From Ananas comosus (lineage: Eukaryota > Streptophyta > Magnoliopsida > Poales > Bromeliaceae), in assembly GCF_001540865.1 (NCBI RefSeq), contig NW_017893372.1, forward strand, positions 1 to 64,000: 64,000 nt of DNA, read 5' to 3'. The notes under the pieces were generated by a model, which saw nothing but the letters and a program-made list of their open reading frames with translations, had not been told where the DNA came from and searched no databases. This document shows, one piece after another, positions 47,442 to 58,312 of this stretch; positions within the stretch are counted from its first letter, which is position 1; every line of letters begins with the position of its first letter. The position numbers and the translations under genes were made by a program.

Positions 47442-47697
47442 CACTACAAAAAGTAATGCATTTGCTACGGATTTGAATTTCGTATGTCACCAAAAATATT
47501 TTTAGTTACAAAATGAAAAAAAAATAGTCACAAAAATGAAGGACTGGTGCTTGAACCCGCAACCTAATCATTCCTTCTATCCCTCTTAACCACTATACGA
47601 CAACTAATGTTTTTTGAAATATCACTACCTTTTATTTTTATTCGTATTTATACGTTATATTTTAAGTTCCAAACCTCACCTCTCACCTATTGTTGGC

Positions 47698-47920
47698 ATG
47701 CCCCGACATTTATTTTCTCCCAAACCCTTCCCATTCATATCTAGCTCTCGTTCCTACCGAGATCTCCGGCGATCGACGACGGTGGCGCTCTCCGGCGATC
47801 GACGGCGGTGGCGCTCTCCGGCGCAATCGCTGCGAGGACGTACAAGCACCTCTCCCTGGACCTCTCCGGGGCGATTCTAGGGTTCCTGGTGACCGCGATC
47901 CACATCGCAGCTGGGTACAG
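47698..47920 (+). pseudogene. Captured first exon of a TMEM19/PGR-like (DUF92) membrane protein
   Basis: Codons at about 47808-47920 read ALSGAIAARTYKHLSLDLSG followed by a hydrophobic stretch ending HIAAGYR, then a GT donor at 47921. From family knowledge this resembles the first membrane segment of plant PGR / animal TMEM19 proteins, integral membrane proteins of the DUF92 family. An upstream ATG at 47698 is out of frame because of a 26-bp tandem duplication (47766-47791 and 47792-47817, one mismatch); counting one copy only, the ATG lies 28 codons upstream in frame. No later exon of this gene was found. Family assignment is from memory of the motif and is moderate. Confidence 0.6.
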
Positions 47921-50561
47921 GTCGGATCCCTCTCCGTCCCCTTCTCGATTCGTTCGTTTTCCTCTTTTTGGCCATTCTCGGGGTCGTTTTTCGCCGATTA
48001 GGGCTCATCTTCGCCCGTTTGATCATTGTTTTCGTCGTAAAAAGGTTCGGAGCGCTGCTTGATTAAGTTTAGGCAAAAAATGAGAACAAATTATTGCCTA
48101 CTAGGGTATAAGATAGAGATATCAATATTTTACAATGGCCAAGTGAACTATGGTATGTTAGGGGTTTTCCTGCGATCGAGCCTTAAAATAACTATGTATG
48201 GATCAACTTTACTGTTAAGTGCTGTATTTTATTGTTAACAATCGATTGTTTCTGTTCATGGAAGAGCAAAGTGTTCATCCGTCGGCGTATGGACTGATTC
48301 TAAGCTTGGCTTGGTATGGTATTAGCGTAGCGACAATTCATGCATGAGACCTAATAAACTACATTAAGAGCATAGTCTTCTGGAGTTGATTGTTGCATTT
48401 ATTAGTCATTACAACATCGCAAAGTGTACGTGAAAGTTAATTTTGAGCCAGTTAAAAGTTTTTGCTGTAACTTTGATTTCATGATGCATCTTTGCCTTCT
48501 AATTATTTTTGAACTTATAAATGGTTTATTTCTACCTCAAAACTGGTGGTTGATCTTTATAATTAGCTGCTGCATTTACAATGTTATAGAAGTTTTGGTA
48601 ACACCTTTATTAGAATGTAATTGATTTGTAGATTATAATCTAATGGTGTATGGGGTTTTATCTGTTGTTTTTAATATTCTATCATGTCTGTTTTAAGAAT
48701 TTTTGTTTGTACAGCACCAACATTAAAGATGTCTGGAGGTTCTTTTCTTTCTAAGCAATGCTACTCATACACCATACTATTGGCTTACATTTTTTCAACT
48801 ATGTCATGTCATGTCATTTCTTTTTTCTTTTTTACTACTAGAACCCAAATGGATTTTTATGAACCCTTGGATTAAGGGATGTCTTAAATATCTAACTCAA
48901 AGATGTATGGATTGAATATATTAAAACTTCATTGTAGTTTAAAATTGTCGCAGATGTGTGTAGAATGTATATATAGTTCTAAGATCTTATTGAAAGGCAA
49001 TGCCGACTGTGGCAACATGGTGTCAAGTAAAAGAAAGCGTTGCTGACGATCTGGAAAACATTCATGAAGTTTAACAGTTCCTGGGACCTCCGATATTTTT
49101 ATGAAATTGATTTGAAGGCCGTCTACTTGAGCTTAGATAATCTTTGTGTGTCATTATGAGCTAATTTGTTTTCTCACTGAAGATTGATCCAGACATTTCT
49201 TTTTGTAATGCTTGGTCTGATTAGAGATTCAAACCCTTCTAAGTTTGAGCTGGATTTTTTTTTCTCTCTCCCTAGTTTCAATTATGACAATTTGCCCTGA
49301 AGGTTGACTTTATTTCAAATTTTGTTATCAGAGCCTAATTCTTTTTTGCGTTTGATTATATTTCAGTTTCATTCTAGGAGTTTGAAATTTAGCAAACCAA
49401 TATCGTCAATGGTGCCGACATTGTGTCATTTCCTATAGTTGAATAACAGTTTGTGACTATTGAAACTATGTGGGCAGAACTGAAAATAGTACCAAATGTC
49501 AGGGCTAATTTTGGTTTATATTCATGATACTTCACCAATGCCCTTTGACCCCAGCTCCCCAATCAAGTGCAGGTTCTAGAGACATCGCCGAGATACATTC
49601 GCAGTAGAAAACTAATATAAAGGTTCCACTGCCAATTGAGACTTTAGAAATTTTCTAATTTCATCTGTTCACAGCTATTACTCCCATTTGAATCCAAAAT
49701 ATATAACTAATGTGATTCAGTTTTCATTCCCCACACTATACACCTATACATCTATGTGTGTATACATACATATATATTATACAATTTATAACATACTATA
49801 GGATTCACTATAGTATCATAGCCTCTAGAAACCCAAACATTTCAAGTTAAACTGCTTTATACAGGGGATAATATCTCTTCTATTCAGAAATTAAAACTAA
49901 ATTACCTCAGGTTTCATCTCTAAAAATTTGAATATATGTATATATATATACATGTATAGGCAGTCTTATGCAATTCAAGACTTCCATGTGCTATCAGCAT
50001 AGCAACATTCCTAAGTCTTTCCTGACACTAACTTTAGTAATTAGGATCCATAACTTAATTCCTTTTTAGCACATGAAGCTACTATTACTTCTTCCAATTT
50101 CCTCTTAATTAGGCCCTTATATATATATATATACATATTATCACTAACACCCTTTCCAAACTCAATTACCAAGGAACTGCCAATTCCCTAAATCCCTATA
50201 AAATTCAGAATCAGACTTTACTACTTGTAATTCCCTCTTCAAGTTAAACCATCTACAACCTTTAGACCAGAGATAAGCATCTACTCACTTATATTTAAGG
50301 TTTCAACAACTCTTATTGCGGTTCAATATACGAGAGAAGCTCTACAAAGCTTCAATTCATAGGCAACAGAATCTGATAGTTACTTGAATCGTAGAGGACG
50401 CTAATAGTTAACTGTTCTAATCAACTAATCATGCTCGGTGATATGTACTGTTTTATTGATTGGGAAAGTAGTTTTTAATCTTAGATTGTTGTTTGTGGGT
50501 TTCTTTCGCTCTGGACTCAGAAATATGATTTCGTTATTAATTTCTGTGTTTCTCCATCCAG
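47921..50561 (+). other. Non-coding interior of Pack-CACTA (intron-like)
   Basis: About 2.6 kb of AT-rich sequence between the PGR-like exon and the first carA exon. It starts as an intron (GTCGGA donor) and ends at a TCCATCCAG acceptor. It probably joins the captured PGR first intron to a captured carA intron; I cannot place the join. AT microsatellites occur near 49750-49800, 49930-49955 and 50120-50145. No coding stretch is convincing. Confidence 0.6.
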
Positions 50562-52643
50562 CACAGAGACCATGGAAAACAAGTGATGCTAGGCTTGTGC
50601 TTGAAGATGGTTCTATATGGAGGGCCAAGTCCTTTGGTGTGTCAGGAACACAAGTCGGTGAAGTCGTGTTCAATACGTCTTTGACCGGGTAAATTAATAT
50701 ATCCTCATCTTCTATTCTAGATTGATTCTACTAACGTTCTGTGTCGTTATCTTCTCTCGTTTCGCTTGTTAATTTGTCACTCTATGAATATTGAATAGTT
50801 TAGAAGTAATATATGCTAAACCATGTTGTTGTAACTTGTTGCTAATCACCATTTTTTATTCCACATGGAACACCGACTAATTCTTTGTTTTTTTAATTAT
50901 TAAATAGCATTTTTTGATCTTTGCATACAACCATTCGAAGTTTGGTATAATGTGTAGTATATACAGATTAAGCAATCCTGATTCTCTGCAAACTTTTTGC
51001 TATTTGCATTGCTATTATTTCCCTAGTGACTTTTTGTTTGGCTCCTGAATAATGCCGTATTGTGGTGAAATATATCTGCTTTCTCTTGATTTAATGGTCT
51101 GATTTCTCATTCGGATGTAGATAATGAAGAAAAATGATCATGGTTCTGCTCTTTGCTTTACATGCTTACATAATGGGTGTACAGGTCTTATATATAACAA
51201 ACTGCTGTAGGTATCAGGAGATTTTGACGGACCCTAGCTATGCTGGCCAGTTTGTTTTGATGACCAATCCACATATTGGAAATACTGGTGTTAATACTGG
51301 TAAGTGGATCATGCATTCAAGAATTCTAGAAGTATTAGAAGAAATGCATTCCAAAATTGTTGTGAACTAGTACTGAAATTGCAATCCTGCAGATGATGAA
51401 GAATCACGTTGTTGCTTCCTTGCTGGCCTTATAATCAGAAACCTAAGTATTTGGTGCACTTTCACTTCCATCTGCTTTAAGTTGGTTCAGTTTAGGATAT
51501 ACTTATTTGCTAATAGAACTTTATCCTCCTCCTACCTTGCATTTACTTTATAATCCATCTTTTCTGCAGTACTTCAAACTGGCGCTGCTCGGAAACACTT
51601 GGTGATTACTTGGCAAAGAGAAACATCATGGGCATTTGTGAGCAATGCCTCTTTTAGTTTTTGTATTTGACAAATGGTTCTTTTTGTTATCTTTTGTTTT
51701 CTTTTTTTTGCTCTTTTATATGTAACTTTTTATTGCAGATGATGTGGATACACGGGCTATAACACGTAGATTGAGACAAGATGGCAGCCTTATAGGAGTC
51801 CTAAGTACTGAAGAATCTAAAACTGATGAAGATTTGTTAGAAATGGCACGCGGATGGAAAATTGTTGGTATGCTTAAGTTTTTCCTTTTTTTTTTTGACA
51901 TTTCTGGTCTTTCTTTTCCCTTCGGAGAAGTCATCTCTGATTGTTTGATTTCAAATTTTTTATTTTGTTTTGTTGATTTTAGTCAAATAAGTTAAAGAGT
52001 TTTTACTGATAAATGCTAATGAAGCAGAAGAAAATTAAGTTTTTTTTTTTAAATTATCTGATTAACAAATAATGGGATAAAAGGAGACTTATGTTGGTGG
52101 TTTACAGGTGTTGATTTGATAAGCGGCGTTTCTTGTGATGCTCCATATGAATGGACTGGACCCAGAGTGGGAGTTCCAGAAAAACCAGAGTTTTGGTGAA
52201 AATCTTCATGTTAGTTTAAATTACTCTTCTAAATGAAGCCCTAAATCTTTATTTTTCCACATCTTTTCTTTTCATTCGTTTGTCTCACTGTGTAGGTTGT
52301 AGCTTATGATTTTGGAATCAAACACAATATCTTGAGGTGCTTAGCATCCTATGGATGTAAAATCACAGTTGTCCCTTCAAATTGGCCTGCTTCAGAGACG
52401 CTCAAGATGAAACCAGATGGGGTTCTTTTCAGCAATGGACCAGGAGATCCTTCTGCAGTCCCTCATGCTGTGGAAACAGTGAAGGTTATAATTGGAAATG
52501 TTCCTGTTTTTGGTATATGTATGGGCCATCAATTAATTGGTCAGGCATTGGGTGGCAAAACTTTTAAGATGAAGTTTGGTCATCATGGTGGGAACCACCC
52601 AGTTTGTGATCTCCGGAGTGGACGTGTTGACATAAGTGCACAG
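50562..52643 (+). pseudogene. carA: Captured carA fragment (carbamoyl-phosphate synthetase small subunit)
   Basis: Seven exons match the glutamine-hydrolysing small subunit that feeds ammonia to CarB for arginine and pyrimidine synthesis in plastids: 50562-50688, 51211-51299, 51393-51453, 51570-51637, 51739-51867, 52108-52209 and 52296-52643, all with GT-AG introns. They cover [15 protein letters not shown] through the amidotransferase nucleophile (Cys codon 52518-52520 in GICMGHQ) to DISAQ. Codon phases agree at every junction except exon six: it is 102 bp where the phases need 3n+2, so the frame is lost at about 52158 and a TGA follows at 52197. The transit-peptide exon and the last exon(s), with the catalytic His and Glu, are absent. 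This is a dead copy; the working gene lies elsewhere. Confidence 0.9.
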
Positions 52644-53780
52644 GTCTGTATTTTCACAGAATTACCTTGTTGGCTCCTTTTCATCTGTCTCCTTGTAGAT
52701 AATTTAACTTACCTCCATGGAATTTGAGCTGTATTTGATGAATTGATTTTACTTATGACAAAGTTTGTTTGCGTTAGAAAAAACAACAAAGAAAGTGAGA
52801 TCTAATGGATTCTCTCTCTCTTTGCTACCACTAGAAGCAACTGTTGGTTTTGAGTTAGTGGCTACTAATTGGGAACATCTTTGTGTGAATGCTATAATAG
52901 ACAGAAGCTTCTTAGCTTCTATATTTTTTTTAAAAAAAAAGCACTGATCTTTTGATTTCCTTTTCACTTCATGTTCCATACCCTGCTCTATATGCTTCTA
53001 TTATTGGCTACAGAGCACATGCTTTTTTGAGTCATCACTTCAATTACTTGTGCCTTTGTTGGATTTGAACTGATCAGTCTCCTTAGACGTAAGTTATGTT
53101 CCCCAGTCACTATATCCATCTGCACCACCCTCCTATTTATGACTAAGTGACTAGGGCCTCTTCTGAATTGACAATTCCCAGATAGCAACATGTTCCAACA
53201 CTATTTTTCGATGATTTTTATAGACGAATGCAAAACAGTAGTATATTTAAATAGCTTAAATTGTTTTTGGTGGACATGACCCTCTTAGTTTGCTAAAAAG
53301 AAAAGGACATTGCAATTCACTTGTGGACCGTGACACATTTGCAATAAATCTTATTTTGCAAAAAGAGGTGAAAAACTGACAACTTAGCTGATAATCTTGT
53401 TGTTGAAGTTGATCTTTAGGTTATTAATCTTGATTAATCTGGTTATATGTTGAATTTTATTTTGTTGTCCTGCTAGTTTCATTTGCCATTCTAGACATCT
53501 TGTTTTAGATGAATTTGATGAACACATATGCTAGTTATTTTGTTGAATGTTATTTATTTTTTTGCTAGTTTCTAGCTTCGTTTTTAGTTAGTTTCTAGTT
53601 TTATTTTGTTAAATTAAATTAGAAATCATTAGAAGATAAGAAAAGAGCATATGTTGAGAAAAAGAATGGAATTCCACTTGAATCATACTTATCCTTAACA
53701 TTAATATATTTTTTTTATTTTACCTTTCTTTAATTCAAATTTCAATATTGTCTAAATTATATTTGTTTTTAATTTATTGC
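52644..53780 (+). other. Non-coding interior of Pack-CACTA after carA exons
   Basis: It begins with an intact donor (GTCTGT) after the last captured exon and shows no further carA coding in any frame. It probably includes part of the next carA intron, then transposon body. AT content is high. No other gene is recognised. Confidence 0.55.
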
Positions 53781-54162
53781 AGGTAAGGATGAGCGGTGCA
53801 ATTTCTACATAGTATTAGTATTCGACAATCCTTTATTTTGGATGTGGACCATATAATCAAATGTATTTATTTTAGATCGAATCATTTAGTTTAAATTTAA
53901 AGACTATTTGTCATGTAGTTAAAAAATTGGAGATATTGGGAGATATTTTGTATGATGAATGTGAGAATATTAAGGCCTTTTTATTATTAGAACTTAAAAA
54001 TCTTGTCGATTTGTTTTTATCATAAATATCAGTTGGTTGTTTCGAACTGTATTATAAATAATGGTTTTGTTGTCACTAAATATTCGTGACAATATGTCGG
54101 CGATTAATATTATCGTTATAAATGCAATATTCTGGGACAAACTTTATTATCCCTAAATATTA

Positions 54163-54501
54163 GTGTGTAGTGAATAATCATCGTCATAAATGTAATATTT
54201 TGTGACAAGCTTTATTATCACTAAGTATTAGTGTGTAGTGAATAATCATCGTCATAAATGTAATATTTTGTGACAAGCTTTATTATCACTAAGTATTAGT
54301 GTGTAGTGAATAATCATCGTCATAAATGTAATATTTTGTGACAAGCTTTATTATCACTAAGTATTAGTGTGTAGTGAATAATCATCGTCATAAATGTAAT
54401 ATTTTGTGACAAGCTTTATTATCACTAAGTATTAGTGTGTAGTGAATAATCATCGTCATAAATGTAATATTTTGTGACAAGCTTTATTATCACTAAGTAT
54501 T
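54163..54501. repeat. 68-bp tandem array in CACTA end
   Basis: Units beginning GTGTGTAGTG start at 54163, 54231, 54299, 54367 and 54435, exactly 68 bp apart and virtually identical. The array runs into the N at 54502, so its true copy number is unknown. Confidence 0.95.
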
Positions 54502-54502
54502 N
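54502..54502. other. Single-base assembly gap
   Basis: One N interrupts the 68-bp array. The following sequence restarts at a point homologous to 53831, as expected when two contig ends were joined without merging their overlap. Confidence 0.85.
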
Positions 54503-55277
54503 TCCTTTATTTTGGATGTGGACTATGTAATCAAATGTACTTATTTTAGATTGAATCATTTAGTTTGAATTTGAAAACTATTTGTCATGTACTTAAAAAA
54601 TTGGAGATATTGGGAGGTATTTTGTATGACGAATGTGAGAATATTAATGTCTTTTCGTTATTAGAACATAAAAATCTCGTCGATTTGCTTTTATCATAAA
54701 TATCAGTTGGTTGTTTGGAGCTGTATCAAATATTATTGTAGTTTGTGTTATCATTAAAATAGAATTTTGTAAAATATTATGATACATTTTTGTTATTAGA
54801 GAACGTTTTGTGACCGACAATATAGTGACAAATTTTGTTGTCACTAAATATTAGTGACAGTATATCGGTGATGAATATTATCGTTATAAATGCAATATTC
54901 TGTGACAAACTTTATTATCACTAAATATTAGTGTGTAGTAAATAATTATCGTCATAAATGCAATATTTAGTGACGGATAGTGACGTCACTAATTATTAGT
55001 GACGGCATATGTTGTCACCTAAGATTACTATTTTTACTATTCAACCATTTCCTAAATATTATTTGGTGACAAATAGCTAATATTTGGTGACAAAATTAAC
55101 TTATCATTAATACTATTTTTAGTGACAATATTTTTTTTCCGTCACAAAATCTATTTGCCATGGGACCTACCGTGACAACTTATAGTGACGGTATTTATCG
55201 TCACTAAAACTATTAGTGACAAAATTTTTATTTTTAGTGACAATTTTTTACCATCACTTATAAATCATTTTCTTGTA

Positions 55278-56340
55278 CCTCATCGAATCGCCGAACCGAC
55301 TTCGCCAATGCGTCAGAAAACCTAGCAATTAGGTTTATACATGATCAATTTAGATCAAACCCGGGCCCTCACATATTGCAAAATCCCATTTTTGAGCCCT
55401 AACATGCAATTACCCCCAAATAATCCAAATTAAATGGAGCAACATGCTAAGAATGCTCATTAGAGGCTACTAGAACACTTAAGGTTAAGGATTAAGCCAA
55501 ATCCCAAAAGTTTACCAAAACGTGAACGCCGAGACGGAAGCACGCCGCTCCAATGGGCGCACGAAAGCTCGATTCGTCGCTCCCAACGCGTTCGCAAGCT
55601 CGTTCTTCGCCAACGCCGCGAATTTGGATGAAAGATCTAGAGAGGTGAGAGAGTTATTTAGAAAGAGAAAGTGAGGATTTCTCTCACTACCACCATGAAC
55701 GTGTGGTGTTGTGGAGGTGGTGGTGGCTGTGAAGAAGAAGAAGACTAGAAGCTTCTACTTATAGTCAACACCCCAATAGTAGCATACACTATTCACTTCA
55801 GGCAGCTCGAAATATGATATCTTTCGCTGGAGCCCTCTGAATATCCGTTTGAGCTCAAATTTGACAGTCATGTTCGGTTTTGCTTAACTTAACGAAAAAA
55901 ATTTTAATCCTTCAGTTTCGACTCCGTTTGGTCACCGAAAGCTGTACCGAACTGTAAATTTTATCAGATAACTGTCGGATTTTATTTTCCACCTTCCGGG
56001 TGTCAGAATGGGCTGAAACTTTAAATATAGCCTCATAAAAAGAATTTTAACTTATCCTCCAGTTTTCATAATTTTCTGACACTGTGTATTTTCTGCTAAT
56101 TTATCTGCCTCGTTTCTCACAGAAAATTCTAAATCTTCTATTTTTACTTCAATTTCAGCACAGGTCATTCCCAACCTATATTTCACTTCTCTAAATCCAA
56201 TAAAAATAGTATCTCATACTATTTTTATTTATTTTTACTTTTACATTTAAAATCTGATATGTTACATTCCACCGCAACCTTACCGGAACCATTTAAATGT
56301 ACACCGTAACTTCATAGTTTTAGAAGTCCGGTACCTTACA
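55278..56340 (-). repeat. 3' LTR of element L, inner part (first copy)
   Basis: This continues the LTR to the right of the CACTA insertion and ends CCTTACA just before the polypurine tract. It is matched by 63560-64000 of the 5' LTR and by the second copy at 56814-57863. No gene is present. Confidence 0.85.
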
Positions 56341-56812
56341 TCCTCCCCTCCTTAAAAAGAGTTTCGTCCTCAAAACTCAAATCTCATCTCAATTCGAGTT
56401 TTCGAGCATCTGAAGGTAACAATGCACTTTTGCACTCCGGAGTGGCCTTTTTCTTATCGGAACTATCCAAAGGCCCACTACAGAGGATATGAGACCAAAT
56501 TCACTCACATTTGCTAAGCACAACACCAAAAGTGCATTACGGTTCCACAAGTCTTGGTGGCAGCGTAAGTCGACACTTGACAACTCTATACGCTCCAACA
56601 CTACTTGCTACCGAATCTAGGGAATATACTTCGATTCGATCACTGGCATTGCCTAGAAGCAATATCATTGGTGCATCGACCCATCGCAGGTGCCACTATC
56701 ACAATCGAATTTGCTTTACTACGAGATGGCACCCTTCGGCACATCTCCAATGTTAATCCTCCAGAGAGCATATTCTCAGATCTCGTGTGGCAATCCAATA
56801 TCCAAGTGTCTC
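56341..56812 (-). other. Polypurine tract and start of L interior (first copy)
   Basis: In reverse, the AAGGAGGGGAGGA polypurine run is at 56341-56353. The rest is L's non-coding interior, aligning with 57877-58497, and stops at the N at 56813. It lacks the short CACTA-like insertion that the second copy carries at 58151. Confidence 0.85.
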
Positions 56813-56813
56813 N
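56813..56813. other. Single-base assembly gap
   Basis: One N, after which the sequence restarts at TATCGCCGAACC, homologous to about 55290, within a few bases of the CACTA insertion point. About 1.5 kb is thus present twice. Confidence 0.85.
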
Positions 56814-57863
56814 TATCGCCGAACCGACTTCGCCAACGCGTCAGAAAACCTAGCAATTAGGTTTATACATGATCAATTTAGATCAAACCCTCACATATTG
56901 CAAAATCCTATTTTTGAGCCCTAACATGCAATTACCCCCAAATAATCCAAATTAAATGGAGCAACATGCTAAGAATGCTCATTAGAGGCTACTAGAACAC
57001 TTAGGGTTAAGGATTAAGCCAAATTCCAAAAGTTTACCAAAATGTGAACGCCAAGACGGAAGCACGCCGTTCCAACGGGCGCACGAAAGCTCGATCCGTC
57101 GCTCCCAACGCGTTCGCAAGCTCGTTCTTTGCCAGCGCCACGAATTTGGCTGAAAGATCTAGAGAGATGAGAGAGTTATTTAGAGAGAGAAAGTGAGGAT
57201 TTCTCTCACTACCACCTTGAACGTGTGGTGTATTGGAGGTGGTGGTGGCTGTGAAGAAGAAGAAGACTAGAAGCTTCTACTTATAGTCAACACCCCAATA
57301 GTAGCATACACTATTCACTTCAGGCAGCTCGAAATCTGATATCTTTCGCCGGAGCCCTCTGAATATCTGTTTGAGCTCAAATTTGACAGTCATGTTCGGT
57401 TTTGCTTAACTTAACGAAAGAAATTTTAATCCTTCAGTTTCGACCCCGTTTGGTCACCGAAAGCTGTACCGAACTTAATATTTATCAGATAACTGTCGGA
57501 TTTTATTTTCCACCTTCTGGGTGTCAGAATGGGCTGAAACTTTAAATATAGCCTCATAAAAATAATTCTAACTTATCCTCCAATTTTTATGATTTTCTGA
57601 CACTGTGCATTTTCTAATAATTTATCTGCCTCGTTTCACACAGAAAATTCTAAATATTCTGTTTTCGCTCCGATTTTAGCACAGGTCATTCCCAACCTAT
57701 ATTTCACTTCTCTAAATCCAAATAAAAATAGTATCTCATACTATTTTTATTTATTTTCACTTTTATATTTAAAATCCGGTATGTTACATTCCACCGCAAC
57801 CTCACCGGAACTATTTAAATGTACACCGTAACTTCATAGTTTTAGAAATCCGGTACCTTACAT
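56814..57863 (-). repeat. 3' LTR of element L, inner part (second copy)
   Basis: It aligns with 55290-56340 with a few percent differences and ends CCTTACA. It is probably the true continuation into L's interior or an allelic copy. It contains no gene. Confidence 0.85.
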
Positions 57864-57876
57864 CCTCCCCTCCTTA
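57864..57876 (-). other. Polypurine tract, element L
   Basis: The reverse complement is AAGGAGGGGAGGA, directly next to the LTR start at 57863. It marks the internal-3' LTR boundary. Confidence 0.9.
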
Positions 57877-58150
57877 AAAAGAGTTTCGTCCTCGAAACTC
57901 AAATCTCATCTCAATTCAAGTTTTCGAGCATCTGAGGGTAACAATACACTTTTGCACTTCGAAGTGGCCTTTTTCTCATCGGAACTATCCAAAGGCCCAC
58001 TACAGAGGATACGAGACCAAATTCACTCACATTTGCTAAGCACAACACCAAAAGTGCATTACTGTTCCGCAAGTCTCGGTGGCAGCGTAAGTCGACACTC
58101 GACGACTCTATACGCTCCAACACTACTTGCTACCGAATCTAGGGAATATA

Positions 58151-58312
58151 CACTACAACAAAAATGCTTTTTAGCGGCGACTTTTTGGTGGCGACAAGTA
58201 CTGTCGCCACCAATGTATTAAATATGGTGGCGACATTTACTTGTCGCCGCCAATTCAAATAAAATGGCGGCGACATATAAGAGTCGCCACCGATTCATAT
58301 ACTTCGATTCAT
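58151..58312. mobile_element. Short CACTA-like insertion with three hairpins
   Basis: CACTACAACAAAAATG starts at 58151 where the other copy (near 56630) runs on uninterrupted, so about 160 bp are inserted, with ATA on both sides as a 3-bp duplication. The insert is three head-to-tail inverted repeats of the GGTGGCGACA...TGTCGCCACC type. The right end does not show the complementary CACTA terminus, so it may be a truncated or solo CACTA end. Confidence 0.7.

Larger units (their letters stand above)
47442..55274 (+). mobile_element. Pack-CACTA transposon with captured carA and PGR-like exons
   Basis: The left end CACTACAAAAAG and the right end, read in reverse as TACAAGAAAATGATTT (lacking the outermost CAC), are CACTA-type terminal inverted repeats. 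A GTA triplet borders each side (47439-47441, 55275-55277), the 3-bp duplication usual for CACTA elements. The insertion site is proven by the unoccupied copy in L's other LTR near 63550. GTGACAA/TCACTAA subterminal repeats fill 54040-55270. No TNP2-type transposase is present, so it is non-autonomous. Its ~7.8-kb body holds exons of two unrelated host genes with introns. Confidence 0.85.
53831..55274. repeat. CACTA subterminal region with repeats and duplication
   Basis: Short direct and inverted motifs (GTGACAA, TATCACTAAATATTAGTG, TCGTCATAAATG) recur through this block, as is typical of subterminal regions bound by CACTA transposase. A segment of about 340 bp at 53831-54170 is repeated at 54503-54920 with several base differences, on either side of the N at 54502. 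Confidence 0.75.

Noticed and set aside
48424..48875. Further PGR or carA exons between 48.0 and 50.4 kb
   Set aside because: Short ORFs here have no match to the expected next segments and lack consistent splice phases.
50438..52727. carA as a working gene in this window
   Set aside because: Transit-peptide and C-terminal exons are missing, exon six is out of phase with a following stop, and the fragment lies between CACTA ends.
54163..54501. Satellite or CRISPR-like array
   Set aside because: Pure 68-bp tandem units inside a CACTA end, no spacers, only five copies.
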